A stretch of 64,000 bases of DNA from Chamaecrista fasciculata. Taxonomy: Eukaryota; Streptophyta; Magnoliopsida; Fabales; Fabaceae. Position 1 is the stretch's first letter. Each line of letters opens with the position of its first letter. The notes under the pieces were generated by a model. It saw nothing but the letters and a program-made list of their open reading frames with translations. It had not been told where the DNA came from and ran no database searches. A program made the translations under genes and the position numbers. Positions 10,999-21,599 of this stretch are shown here, piece after piece. The stretch lies in contig QANZ01049480.1 in the NCBI GenBank assembly GCA_003254925.1, positions 82,217 to 146,216 of the forward strand, written 5' to 3'.

Positions 10999-11007
10999 TT
11001 GTAAAAA
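10999..11007. repeat. Right 9-bp target site duplication TTGTAAAAA
   Basis: This is a perfect match to 10161-10169. Confidence 0.85.
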
Positions 11008-11034
11008 TTATCACTCATCAAAAGGAAAAAAACA

Positions 11035-11545
11035 AGTCAAAATTTTATTTTGATCTTTAAATTATAAGATAAATTTTATTCTGGTTCTTAAATTATTTTT
11101 ATTTTATTTTAGTCCTTAAAGCTTTTTCATTTGTTTCACTATTAGTCATAGTTGTGATTTCTTCTTATTTCTACAATTACCTTTGAATTAGACACCAATA
11201 AGGGATCCCTAATACCTCAATTGGTTATACATGTTGTAACTACCTCCTATCTCTCATTCATGCTCGAGATTGGGTATAAATAAGTTTGCTCTTCTTATCT
11301 TAAAGTACACACTCTCATTCTCTCATCTTGATTACTTAAGTATCGGAGTGGTTGACAAGGTTTAAATTTTACAGTGCCTTTGTTGCAGGTCTTTTAACCG
11401 ATCACGAGAGTCACGACTTTAGGTAATAGCTTCATCAGACACTTAACCTAGATAAAATTTTTTTCAAAACGAAATAAAAAATAGGTTAAGGACTAAAATG
11501 AAATTTGTTCTATAGTTTAGGGACCAAAATGAAATTTTATCTGAA
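11035..11545. mobile_element. TIR element enclosing an LTR-like R/U5 fragment
   Basis: The outer arms (about 11035-11150 and 11455-11545) are imperfect inverted repeats built from 'attttattttggtccttaaa' units. Between them lies a promoter-like piece: GGGTATAAATAAG at about 11274, then TTACTTAAGTATCGGAGTGG and TTGCAGGTC (about 11330-11390). That is the same R/U5 signature as in the family B LTRs. I infer a MULE-like element that engulfed an LTR end, or an unusual LTR fragment between two TIR remnants. No target duplication is clear. Confidence 0.4.
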
Positions 11546-11617
11546 AGAAGAAAAGAATAAAAAGAAAGGTAGAAAGTAAAACTAAAACACAAGAGAAATG
11601 ACAAACGTTCAACGTTG

Positions 11618-11625
11618 TATAAATA
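11618..11625 (+). promoter_or_regulatory. Candidate TATA box of the RLCK VI_A kinase gene
   Basis: TATAAATA lies upstream of a CT-rich leader. Transcription would start near 11650, with a leader intron between a donor AAG/GTTAGC (intron from 11957) and an acceptor TCTCTACAG (to 12719). Leader exon 2 would be 12720-12798. Confidence 0.45.
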
Positions 11626-12089
11626 TAGGAAATGATTCCCAATGATGTTAGGGTGGTTTCAGTTTGGGTTTTCTCCTTTCAAGAATAACCACCGCTCAGA
11701 AGAAACCTATTTTTAAAGCTTTCTTCTCCCTTATCCTTTCTGGTTCCATTCATCTCAATTTCTCTGCCTTTCTCAGACTCAGACCCTCACCAATTTCAGA
11801 GAAGGCTTCATTGATTCTCACAAAATTAGTGATCCTTCTTTAAAATTCTAGGTGTGGGCACGAGCTGATAAATTGCCTTCGCTTCGCTTTTCAATTCTTA
11901 TCATATGATATTAACCACTTGAAACCAAAAACTCAACATAATTGTGGCTTTTTAAGGTTAGCTTCTTTTCTCTTCATGCTGCTCTGTTTTTCTTTTTTGT
12001 CATTTGTTTTGTGCTTACTTTGTTGTGTATTTGTTTGTTTAGTTACAAGTTAAACGAACAAGTAGATTTCCGATTGACTCTCTAGAAAA

Positions 12090-12719
12090 ATAATCCTGGG
12101 GTTGTTTTACAAAGCTAATGAGACAATTTCAACATGAAAAGTTAACACTTTGAAGGTTTCTCTCCCCTGTTTTGTCATGTTTGGTTTTTAAGTTTGTTAA
12201 AAAAAATGTTCGGTTTTTAAGGTTTCTGTACTAGGGTGGTACATAGATTTTGGATTTCATATCACAGTCCAAAAACCATTCATGGGGTTATTCTAAAATG
12301 ACCAATCACACAATTCCTAATTAAAAAGCTAACATTTTGAAGGCTACTCTCCCCCGTTTCCCCTGTTTTTTCCTTTTACTTTTCAGTTTTCACATTATGT
12401 TTTTAAGGTTTTAAGGTTTCAATACTGGATTACCACACAGATTATAGATTTTGCAGACTCAAAATCATGATGGGGTTATTCTAAAATGACCAATGACACA
12501 ATCACAAATGATAAAGCTAACATTTTGAAGGTTACTCTTCCCTGTTTCCTCTATTTTTTCCTTTTACTTTTCAGTTTTCACATCATGTCTCATGTTACCA
12601 CACAAATTTTAGATTTTGCATCCTCAAAATAGTAATGGGGTTATTTTTAAACGACCAATCAAGCAATCCCAAATGATAAAGCTAACATCTTGAACATGTC
12701 TCCCCTGTTTTCTCTACAG
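12090..12719 (+). repeat. Four degenerate tandem repeats in the kinase leader intron
   Basis: Units begin near 12096, 12282, 12471 and 12636. Each opens TGGGGTTATTCTAAAATGACC or a close variant and continues through AAAGCTAACATTTTGAAGG and a CT-rich block. The first three are about 165-190 bp. The last is shorter and ends at the splice acceptor CTCTACAG. Each unit therefore carries a pyrimidine tract that could act as a decoy or alternative acceptor. Confidence 0.7.
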
Positions 12720-12798
12720 CCATACCATACAATACAAGTAGGAAGAAGAAGAAGAAGAAGAAGAAGAAAGAGAAACGAACATTTTTGCTTTTTCAGTA

Positions 12799-15700
12799 AT
12801 GGAATCAACGAGTAGTAACCAAGAAAGAGAATTGACATGCGACGATGAATCATCACCAAGAGGCGTATTAGATCGGAGCACCACCGGGAGCAGCGGTTGC
12901 AGCTCGAGTTCGCCGCGAGGGGCGGCGGGATTGCCGCCGGCGGGGGCGGCGTGGAAGGGAATGATGGATGCATTTAGGATAAATTCAGTTCGGAGACTGA
13001 CAGCGATTCCTCTGATAACATCGAATTACATGATGATATCGAAGAGGAGTTTGAGGAAACTTGCCAGGATTCGAAGTGCAGAAGATACCATTGATCTTTC
13101 CGCTTTTCCGACCAAACCCTCGTGGAAAAATTTCCGATACTCCGAGCTCGCCGCCGCCACCGACGATTTTAGTCCCGGTATGAACTGTTTCATCTTACAT
13201 TATTACATTTTCTTGCCAATCCATATACTAGACTTCTTTTCTGTATTTGGCCTATAAATTTCTCATCACTCTTGCTCACTTCTAATTTCATACTTTATCT
13301 TTCTTTCTTATAATTTTCGTCTCATATAATTTTTGCTCTCATGTCTTTTAGTGTGCAAAATTAGTTTCATAAAAGGATCAACCATTAGTTGGTTCTTTTC
13401 TACACACATATAGGACCAATTTTAAATCTGGCCCAAAAATATAGGACTGATTTTACAATTAACCAACGATATGAGACCAAATCTGCAACAAAAAAGTTAT
13501 ATAAGATTAAATTGGGACCTGATTCAAAAATATGAGACCAAAAGTACAATAAAAAAAGATATAAGACTAAATTTAGAACTAAGCAAAAGACATTGACCAA
13601 ATTTGTACTTTAGCCTTTGTTTTTTTTTTCAAACTTTTTGCTAAAGTGCAAAAAAAAAAACATAAGTGACAAATTCTTAAATTTTCAACTTTGCGTAAAA
13701 ATTTTTTTATTAAATATTTTATCTAAAAAGAGTAAAATTCTTTTATAATATTATGATTATTATTACATTTTAGGTTATTATAATTTAAAAATTATCTATG
13801 GTCATAATTATTAGTAGTTAAAGGATAAAGTATATTTTAATTAAAAGTTCATAAGATCTTTTGTTATTTATCAAAAGGAATATTTTGTATTTTTCCTTTT
13901 TTTAAGAATTATAGTTGCATAAATACTTTTTTTTTGTAGTTTATATCTATATATACATGATAAGTACTTTTTGCCTTATGAATCATGTTCAAGAAAATAT
14001 AGTATTTTTTTGTATGAATAGTCATAAGAAAATTAATAAAATTTATAATTAAAAAGATCTATATAAAAAAATGAAAAAAATATTTGAATATTTTTAATAT
14101 ATAGTAATTTAAATTATATTATATATATTCCTTTAAATTAAGCAAGATAAGACAAGATAAGATATATTGATAGTAGAGTACAGTGGAGTATGAACTTGAA
14201 ATTCAAACGCAGTGATTGTAAGACTTTTTCATAAAAGAAAATGACAAAACAAAAACAGATTTATGCACTGTGTTTTCACTTTTCAGTGTATATGATGATT
14301 ATCATCAAGGGAAAAAAACAATTTACAGAGAATTCAATTTAACAATGAGATTATCTTTGAAAAGTTAAAAAGATGAAAGAGATATGATGGAGGATCAGTA
14401 AGTGGTGTGGTCAAAGTCAAATGCTACATGAGTTAGGAAGTGGCGCCAAAAATTGTTGACGAAAACATAAGGTCCTGTTTGGGTCTTTGATTTGTGGATA
14501 AAGACACAAAACTGACTATAGGTCCCACACCTTAATAGGATGTGGGACCTATTTATTTATTCTCCTTCGGTTATTTATTTACTATCTTGACTCATCCATC
14601 TACAGTTCTACATTTGGTTATAATTTACAAAATATTTTTATTTATTTATTCTCATTCGAATATTTAAATAAATTCAAATATAAAATTTTGATTGCCAAAG
14701 TTAGATTTATCATTATAGTGATAGTTAGGGTTTCTGCCAAGAATTTATTTAAATTCAACTCAACCCATTTTGCTTCTTTAGGTTGCCAAGAATCCTTATA
14801 GTGATGGTTAGGGTTTCTACCAAGTGGGTTGAGTTGGGTTGATCACAGATTAGTTAGGGCCTATTTGGGAGCAAAAAGTTCAATCCAATCTCAATCCAAT
14901 CTCAATTTATGAGATGAGATGAGATGATGTTGAAATTAGGATGAGATGAGATTATGTAGTGGTGTTTGGATGGTTTGAGAGAAAATGATGTATAATAGGG
15001 TGTGAAATTATATAAAAGNTTGCCAAACAGGCCCTAAGATTGAAATTTTTTTTAGATGAGCTAGTTTGAATTAGATTTTATAAAAAATACAATTTTTTTT
15101 CGTTACAAAATTTATAATGAGTTAATAAGTTCAACAAATCAAAAGAAAGAAAAAGAAAACGTGAGGCAAACATAAGGTGTATAGTTGCATATGTGCAAGT
15201 GCAACCAACAAGTTAGCAACCATTGGTATGTGGTTTGGATGACCAAAAAAATATGTGCAGACTAACTTATTGGGTTGGGTTGAGCAGCGCATTGGGTTGG
15301 GTTAGATTTGACACGTTAATTAACTGGTTAATACGAACTACTAAACACCTTTATTAATTGTTAAGTAAATTTGTATTTTATAAGGTGGAGGTGGAGGGAA
15401 AAGCTAAATTAACAATTAAAAATGAATAATAGCTTGATGTATGATGTTTATAATTTTCATTTTATAAGAATTTTTAATATCATAGGGGATTCTGCTTTAT
15501 TAGGAAAATACCAACTAAAAAAATGAAATGTCTAATATGGTTATATTTTGATGTTTTAGTACAATTATTAAAGAAATATGTTTTTTTTATACTTCAAAAT
15601 ATAAATATAAATTTTGAGTGTCCTTCAAATTGTCACCTGGGATAATTTGTGTGTGAAGTTTATGGCCTTTTGAGGCAAGTGACAGAAGTGGCAGAATAAT

Positions 15701-18682
15701 TGAAACTTGCTTCTCTCTTTGGCTATTGACTTCTTAAAGTGGCTTCATTTCCTTATGCTTAAGTTAGGGTCCATATGCCTAATTCCGGGAATAGTTGCTT
15801 TCTTAATTAATGATGCCAAAGAATCATAGCCATCTGCATATATCTAAATCAAATATTAAAAAAATATATATACAATATGTTTTTGAAGCACTTTAATATT
15901 TTTAATTAACTTCTAGTAAAACATTGACACACTGACATATCACATATATTAAACATGTTTAACGGTTGAAATTACTCTAACTAAGAGTTGTTTGTGGTTT
16001 AATTACCAGGGAACATGATTGGGAAAGGTGGGCATGCTGAAGTATACAAAGGAAAGCTACCAGATGGTACAGTTGTAGCAGTAAAGAAGCTTGTGAATGA
16101 AGAGAAAGATGATGCAGACAATACTGGTGATTTCTTGACAGAGCTTGGAATTATAGCTCACATTAATCACCCAAATGCATGCCATTTGATTGGCTTTGGG
16201 ATTGATAAGGGCCTCTTCTTTGTACTCCACTATGCCCCTTATGGCAGCCTATCCACTCTGCTCTTTGGTACTTCACTCAATTCACTTTTCTCTCTTCTAA
16301 ATTCAAATATACTCTTGTACCTCAAGATGTAGTTAGTGTACTGTACTTTTTTGCACAGAAAAACTAATTCTTTCTATGCATAAAAAGTATGTTCTACATT
16401 GCACTACATCTTCAAGTAGTGCAGGGGATCAGATTTCTCTCATCTGAATTTAGATCCCAGGGTGTAAATGGATTGTAATTTAAGATTTTTTGTTCAGAAA
16501 ACTACTCTCTTCTAAGTTTAGATCCTCTGGAGCACTTTAGGATGCAGTGTAATGTAATTTCATATTTTTCCATGCATAAAAACTAAAAAGTATGTTATAC
16601 ACTGCATTACATCTTAAAGTACTGCAAGGGATGCTAATTCATCTTTTCTCATAATTACTTCATTCATTCCCTTCACTATTTAATCATAATCAAAATCAAA
16701 ATGAAACCTTTCAGAATCAGACAAGTTGGAGTGGAAGATAAGGTTCAAGATAGCCGTTGGGGTGGCAGAGGGATTGCAGTATTTGCATCATGAGTGCCCA
16801 AGGAGAATCATTCACAGAGACATCAAGGCATCTAACATATTGCTCAATGACAACTACGAGGCAGAGGTACTTACTTAATTTTGGGTTGATTAAGCTTTCT
16901 TAATCATAGATAGTCATAGATATTGAAATTATTCATGTGTTGAGATTATGATCATTAATGAAGGTAAATTTAATCAAGTGCAGGTTTCAGATTTTGGATT
17001 GGCCAAGTGGCTCCCAGAAAAGTGGGACCACCATGTGGTGTTCCCTATAGAGGGCACATTTGGGTTAGTATTAAATATTTAATCCAAGAAGCCTCATATA
17101 TATATATGAATTAATTTCTCTAAATTATAATGTAATGGTTTTGGATGAATGAGTCCTGTAGGTATCTGGCACCAGAGTACTTTATGCATGGAATTGTAGA
17201 TGAGAAAACCGATGTATTTGCATTTGGGGTTTTGTTACTTGAAATCATCACTGGTCGTCGTGCTGTTGATTCCGATAGTAGACAAAGTCTTGTCATCTGG
17301 GTAAGAGTTCTTATAACACATAATCCCCCTTTTTTAATGAAATTTCTTATTTATTCAATTTGAGTGGTTTTATATTGGGATAATTTGTTTTTGGATAAAG
17401 GGTTATTTTGGTCCTAAATATATGTTTTAATGTTCATTTTGGTTCATTATATTTTGAAATATTCAAATGTGATGAGTTTAGAGGTAGTATTGTTTCTCCA
17501 TTTAGTTGATGCCGTCAGTAAATTTCGAATCAACATAATAATGTCTTGGTTTGGTTTGGTTTGGATTGATTTGGGTCGGTGATATATTTCAGGCAAAGCC
17601 ACTTCTAGACTCAAACAATGTGAAGGAATTAGCAGACCCAAGATTAGGAGAAGATTATGATACCATAGAAATGAAGTGTGCCATGGAGACAGCTTCCCTC
17701 TGTGTTCACCACACACCCACCAAGCGCCCATACATGACTCGGGTACGTACCTAAACACTAATATAAGTTTTGCAGAGAGTTGAATTCCTTAAATATAATA
17801 ATTTGAGTTTGAACCACTTTGTTGCTGGAAACAAACTCACTTCAATGATATCTACATTTCAAAAGAAAAATTCTTCAACTATCGATTGTCTGATTCTTTA
17901 AAAAAAAAAAAAAAGACAAAAGTACTTTTGGTACCTCTAAAGTATGTAGTAATTTTCAGTTGTACCCTAAAAGTTTTTTTTGTTCAATTGTACCCCGAAA
18001 ATATGAGGTCAATTTCAGTTATACCCCCAAAATTTTTTTGAGTCAATTATACCCTCAATCTTTTCTTTTTTGTATCAATTGTACTCCCAATCTTTTTTTG
18101 TGTCAATTGTACTCTAAATTAAGAGATATTTGGGGGTACAATTGACTAAAAGATTTTGGGGGGTATAATATAACTGAAACTGACCTCATACTTTAGGGAT
18201 ATAATTGATCCAAAAAATATTTTAGGGGTACAACTGAAAATGACTGCATACTTTGGGGGTACCAATAGTACTTTTCCCTAAAAAAAAATCTAAATCATTG
18301 TCTCATACAGTCATACCTTATAACATGTAATATATATATGTAGAATAATGTGCAATAAATTAAATACTTAAAAATTCATTTTTGGCCCTCATATGTGTTT
18401 TAATAAGTGAGTTGATAAAAAGAGAAAAAAATATCTTTAATTATAAATTGGAGATAAACCCCATAGATTAAGGACCAAAATGAGTATTTGACCTAAATTA
18501 AATAATGCATATATTTATATATACAGGTAGTGCATATGCTGAAGGGAGAAGAGGGACCTGTAGAAAGGCAAAAATCAATAGCCCCAAGATCTCTAATGTT
18601 GGATGCCTGTGACTTAGAAGATTACACATGCTCCAGTTATTTGAACGATATCAATCGTCATAAGCAATTAATAATGGAGTAA
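12799..18682 (+). CDS. RBK1: Receptor-like cytoplasmic kinase, class VI_A (ROP-binding kinase-like)
   Basis: Ser/Thr protein kinase of the cytoplasmic RLCK VI_A group, whose Arabidopsis members RBK1/RBK2 bind ROP GTPases. Exons: 12799-13177, 16010-16267, 16715-16866, 16984-17063, 17162-17300, 17593-17742, 18527-18682. All introns are GT-AG, phases close, and the product has 437 aa. It has no signal peptide or transmembrane segment. A Ser-rich N-terminus ([10 protein letters not shown], then SSGCSSSSP) precedes the kinase domain from about residue 111. Visible motifs are the glycine loop GKGGHAEV (131-138), catalytic Lys152 in [13 protein letters not shown] (246-253, an RD kinase), DFG (266-268) and YLAPE (291-295). 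The tail ends YLNDINRH, typical of the class. All catalytic residues are intact. Intron 1 (2.8 kb) and intron 6 carry MITE-like insertions. It is convergent with the AIL gene at 24808. RBK1 versus its paralogues is not settled by sequence alone. Confidence 0.93.
13340..13620. repeat. TTTTGGTCCC-type TIR remnant in kinase intron 1
   Basis: Repeated 'atatgagaccaaatttgcaa'-like units (13430-13610) resemble the reverse-complemented arm of the MULE-like elements elsewhere in the window. No opposite arm or target duplication is clear. Confidence 0.35.
14708..14820 (+). repeat. Direct repeat of about 30 bp in kinase intron 1
   Basis: TTATAGTGATAGTTAGGG with TTTCTGCCAAG recurs about 82 bp downstream with two changes. 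A CAACTCAACCC / GGGTTGAGTTG inverted pair lies alongside. Confidence 0.5.
14855..15036. mobile_element. MITE in kinase intron 1 (hAT- or PIF-like)
   Basis: A 182-bp element with ends TAGGGCCTATTTGG and CCAAACAGGCCCTA. The flanks share AGATT on each side (14847-14851 and 15037-15041), part of a possible 8-bp hAT duplication. The inner sequence is GAGATGAGAT-rich. One undetermined base lies at 15019. Confidence 0.5.
17915..18278. mobile_element. Foldback element in kinase intron 6
   Basis: The left arm starts GACAAAAGTACTTTTGGTACC and the right arm ends GGTACCAATAGTACTTTTCCC. Inner units 'tttcagttgtaccc' / 'gggtacaactgaaa' pair across about 360 bp. The flanks are A-rich, so a target duplication cannot be judged. 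It lies wholly between exon 6 and exon 7, so splicing should remove it. Confidence 0.55.
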
Positions 18683-19230
18683 CGTATATATATATATACA
18701 CCCATGCTACTATGGTAGCTTCTTGTTTTGGTGCTATGAATTAATTTGCTCTTGTTATGTCGCATTTTAATTAGGGGTTGAAGCTATAGAATGTTGAGCT
18801 ACATATATTTTTTTTTCTCTTTTTACTTTTGCGAGTATATTAAGCCAATGTCACATGTATGTGTCTATTTCCAGGCTTGCAAAAGGTCATTTTGTGAACT
18901 TGTAAGAAGTATAGAGATGACTGGCATTGAGGCTGAGAATAGCAATTAATTTCTCAGGCCATAATGCAATGTACAAATCGTGCATCTTAAGACTGTTTGT
19001 ACCTTTTTTTCTTTTCTTTTGTTCTTACTCGTAAGTGCAATTTCGAGAATATATGGTGTTAAAATCAGATGTGGTTGTAGTGTTAATTATATATATGTGA
19101 CTAATGATGGAGACGGCTGCACTATGATGAAAAGAAATTAAAGTAAGAAGTATTTGTAAGTAATAACTATTGAGAATGGAGTAATTTGCTAATTCAATGG
19201 ATTCTACTTTTTATTTTTTTTGTTCGAGGA
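18683..19230. other. Kinase 3' UTR and intergenic DNA
   Basis: Transcribed 3' sequence probably extends a few hundred bases past the TAA. I can point to no definite poly(A) site and see no other gene. Confidence 0.4.
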
Positions 19231-19233
19231 GAA

Positions 19234-19247
19234 GGGGGGGGGGGGGG
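19234..19247 (+). repeat. Poly(G) tract, 14 bp
   Basis: A G homopolymer beside the left end of LINE copy 2. Confidence 0.9.
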
Positions 19248-21579
19248 TGTTTATTTTTTATATAGATAAAAAACGGTGAACGAAAGTACAAACAAGACAT
19301 TTACGAGTCAGAATCCCGACAATCCCCAGCTCTATCGCCTAATAAGGGGGTTCCCTAATTGAGACTCGAAGACGCCACTGCTTCTAAAGGATTAAAAACA
19401 AAGGTGCAAGTGTCAGCAAAGTTAACAGAAGAACCCTGGACCTGATTAAAAACAACATCATAATAACTAACAGAAATAAAACAAACTTAATTACCGTCGA
19501 GGGGTGGACCCTGGTACCTTTCCAGACAGCTTCATTCTTGTATTTCCAAATCGTATCAAGACCAACCAGAATGGTAATCCACGAGGACTCAAACCGCTCT
19601 CTGTTTCTTTTCCAACAACGAATCCAACCGTAAAGCCACCGCTATAAGTGCCCTCCCCGCACGTCACTCATAACTGAAAACGATAGTCCAAATCAGACCG
19701 CTCTGGAGAAACTGCACCGCAAAAAAGTGTGCGAGATCGAGTTGTCTGTCTCACCAAAGAAGGGGAAGACAATATCACAGTGAAGGTGGTATCTATTCAG
19801 ATTAACAAAGGTGGGAATACCATCATTATAGATCTTCCAAACGTTGAGAAGAACCCTTAACGACACCTTCGTCTTCTAGAAGTCTTTTCACGGAAAAGAA
19901 TTAGCAGAATTATTACCATTACCTGGATGGACCACCTAGCTGAGCAGATCGAAGCCCACAACAACAGTGTACGACCCAGTGGCAACAGGAGTCCAAACCC
20001 ACGTATTCGGCGAATGACGAATCGGCCCATGAGTATTAAGAAGGGCTTGAGCAACCGCCCCAAAAAAAATCCTATTGAGAATCCTAACATCCCAGGAATA
20101 TGAATCATGGTCGATCAAATCATTAACAAAGATTCTCGAGGGGGAACCAGCGATGTGACCCTCCCAGAATTTACTCCTGATATCGACCCTATCCCCCTGC
20201 CCATCCTCCATTTGAGATGATCCGTAATGATGGGGGCACAATCTTTAACCCCGCTCCAAACAATGGAAGGCAAAGAACACGGTTTGAAATCAAAATCCGA
20301 GTGGGGGCAATATACTTGTTACGAACCCAGTGAGTCACCATAGAATGTTGTCTCTCCAAAATCCTCCAAGTGTGCTTAGCGAGAAGGGCCTTATTGACTA
20401 GTCCAGTGTCTCTAAGGCCAAGTCCTCCCTTGTTCTTCTTCTTAAACAAAACCGCCCAGTTGAGAAGATGTATCCGCTTTTTTCCTTGTTGAAACCCCAG
20501 AAGAAGTTTGTCATAGTGCTATTTATGGCGTCAATCACTCTCCTCGGAGCCTTGAAACACGACAGCTTGTACACGGGATCTAACTAAATAACAGCTTTAA
20601 TAAGAGTGAGCCTACCCACTTGAGAGAGGAGTTTACTTTTCCATCCCGCCAACCTGTTATTGATCTTATGGAGAAGATCCTCAAAGTTTCGTTTGAGATC
20701 TTGCTTGTCATCAACAAAGAACCCCAAGTACTTACCTAGTTTAATTAAAGCATCCACCCCAAACAGATTTACTAACTCAACTTTCTTCATACTAGGGGTG
20801 TTCGGACTTAAGATGATATTAGACTTGTGAACATTGATATTTAGACCTGCTCATTATCAGCCCTGAAGAATAAGATCAGATCATCAGCATACAAAAGGTG
20901 AGAGACCGCTAGACCTCTTCAAGCAAACCTAATACCTTGTCACACATTCTTCTCCTCAGCATCCGAGACCAGACAAGAGAGGACATTCATACAAATAATA
21001 AACAGATAAGGAGAAAGGGGGTCCCCTTGTTTAAGACCACGTCTGACCTGAATCTCCGACGAAACCTAACCATTGAGGAGGAGATTAAACGAAGTCGAAT
21101 AGACACAATTCATGATGCAATTGATGAAACTACTAGGAAAGCCCATGCGAACTAGAACAGCCTGTAAGAAGCCCCAATCAAGTTTGTCATAGGCTTTGGC
21201 CATATCAACCTTGAGAGCACCCCAAGTCGACCTGCCTTTCTTGGCCCTATGGATAACCGACATAAGTTCCAAGGCCATGAAAATGTTATCAGAGATGAGC
21301 CTACCCTTAATGAAAGCATTACGGAAACGGAGAAATCAGTGAATCCATCAAACTCTGCATCCGATTGACCAGGACCTTGGAAACAATTTTGTAAATCACA
21401 TTACACAACCCAATAGGCTTGAAGTCTCTAAATGTCTCAGGATTATCCACCTTCGAGATAAGAGAGATGTAGGTGGAGTTGATGGCTGACAAATCACAAC
21501 TTCCATTCAAAGAATCCTGAACCAGACTAATAATGTCATTTTGCATAAGGTTCTAATACCTGTGGAAACTTGGAGGAGA
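19248..21579 (-). mobile_element. L1-like LINE, copy 2, 5'-truncated and broken
   Basis: This minus-strand copy belongs to the same family as 1-3154. It begins inside the reverse transcriptase (21546, MQNDIISLVQ, then FRDFKPIGLCNVIYK) and runs through YADD (20880-20891) into the 3' region with GGLGLRDTGLVNKALLAKH and a zf-RVT-like segment (20241-19936). Endonuclease and leader are absent. Breaks include TAG at 21553-21555, several frameshifts, and a deletion of about 15 codons just after YADD compared with copy 1. Long G runs sit at both ends (19234-19247 and 21580-21598). It lies between the kinase and AIL genes and is certainly inactive. Confidence 0.85.
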
Positions 21580-21598
21580 GGGGGGGGGGGGGGGGGGG
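21580..21598 (+). repeat. Poly(G) tract, 19 bp
   Basis: A G homopolymer at the right end of LINE copy 2, followed by an undetermined base at 21599. It may be an assembly join. Confidence 0.9.
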
Positions 21599-21599
21599 N

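Noticed and set aside
12659-12973. Antisense 104-codon frame over the kinase start
   Set aside because: It is a shadow of exon 1 and the GAA-repeat leader.
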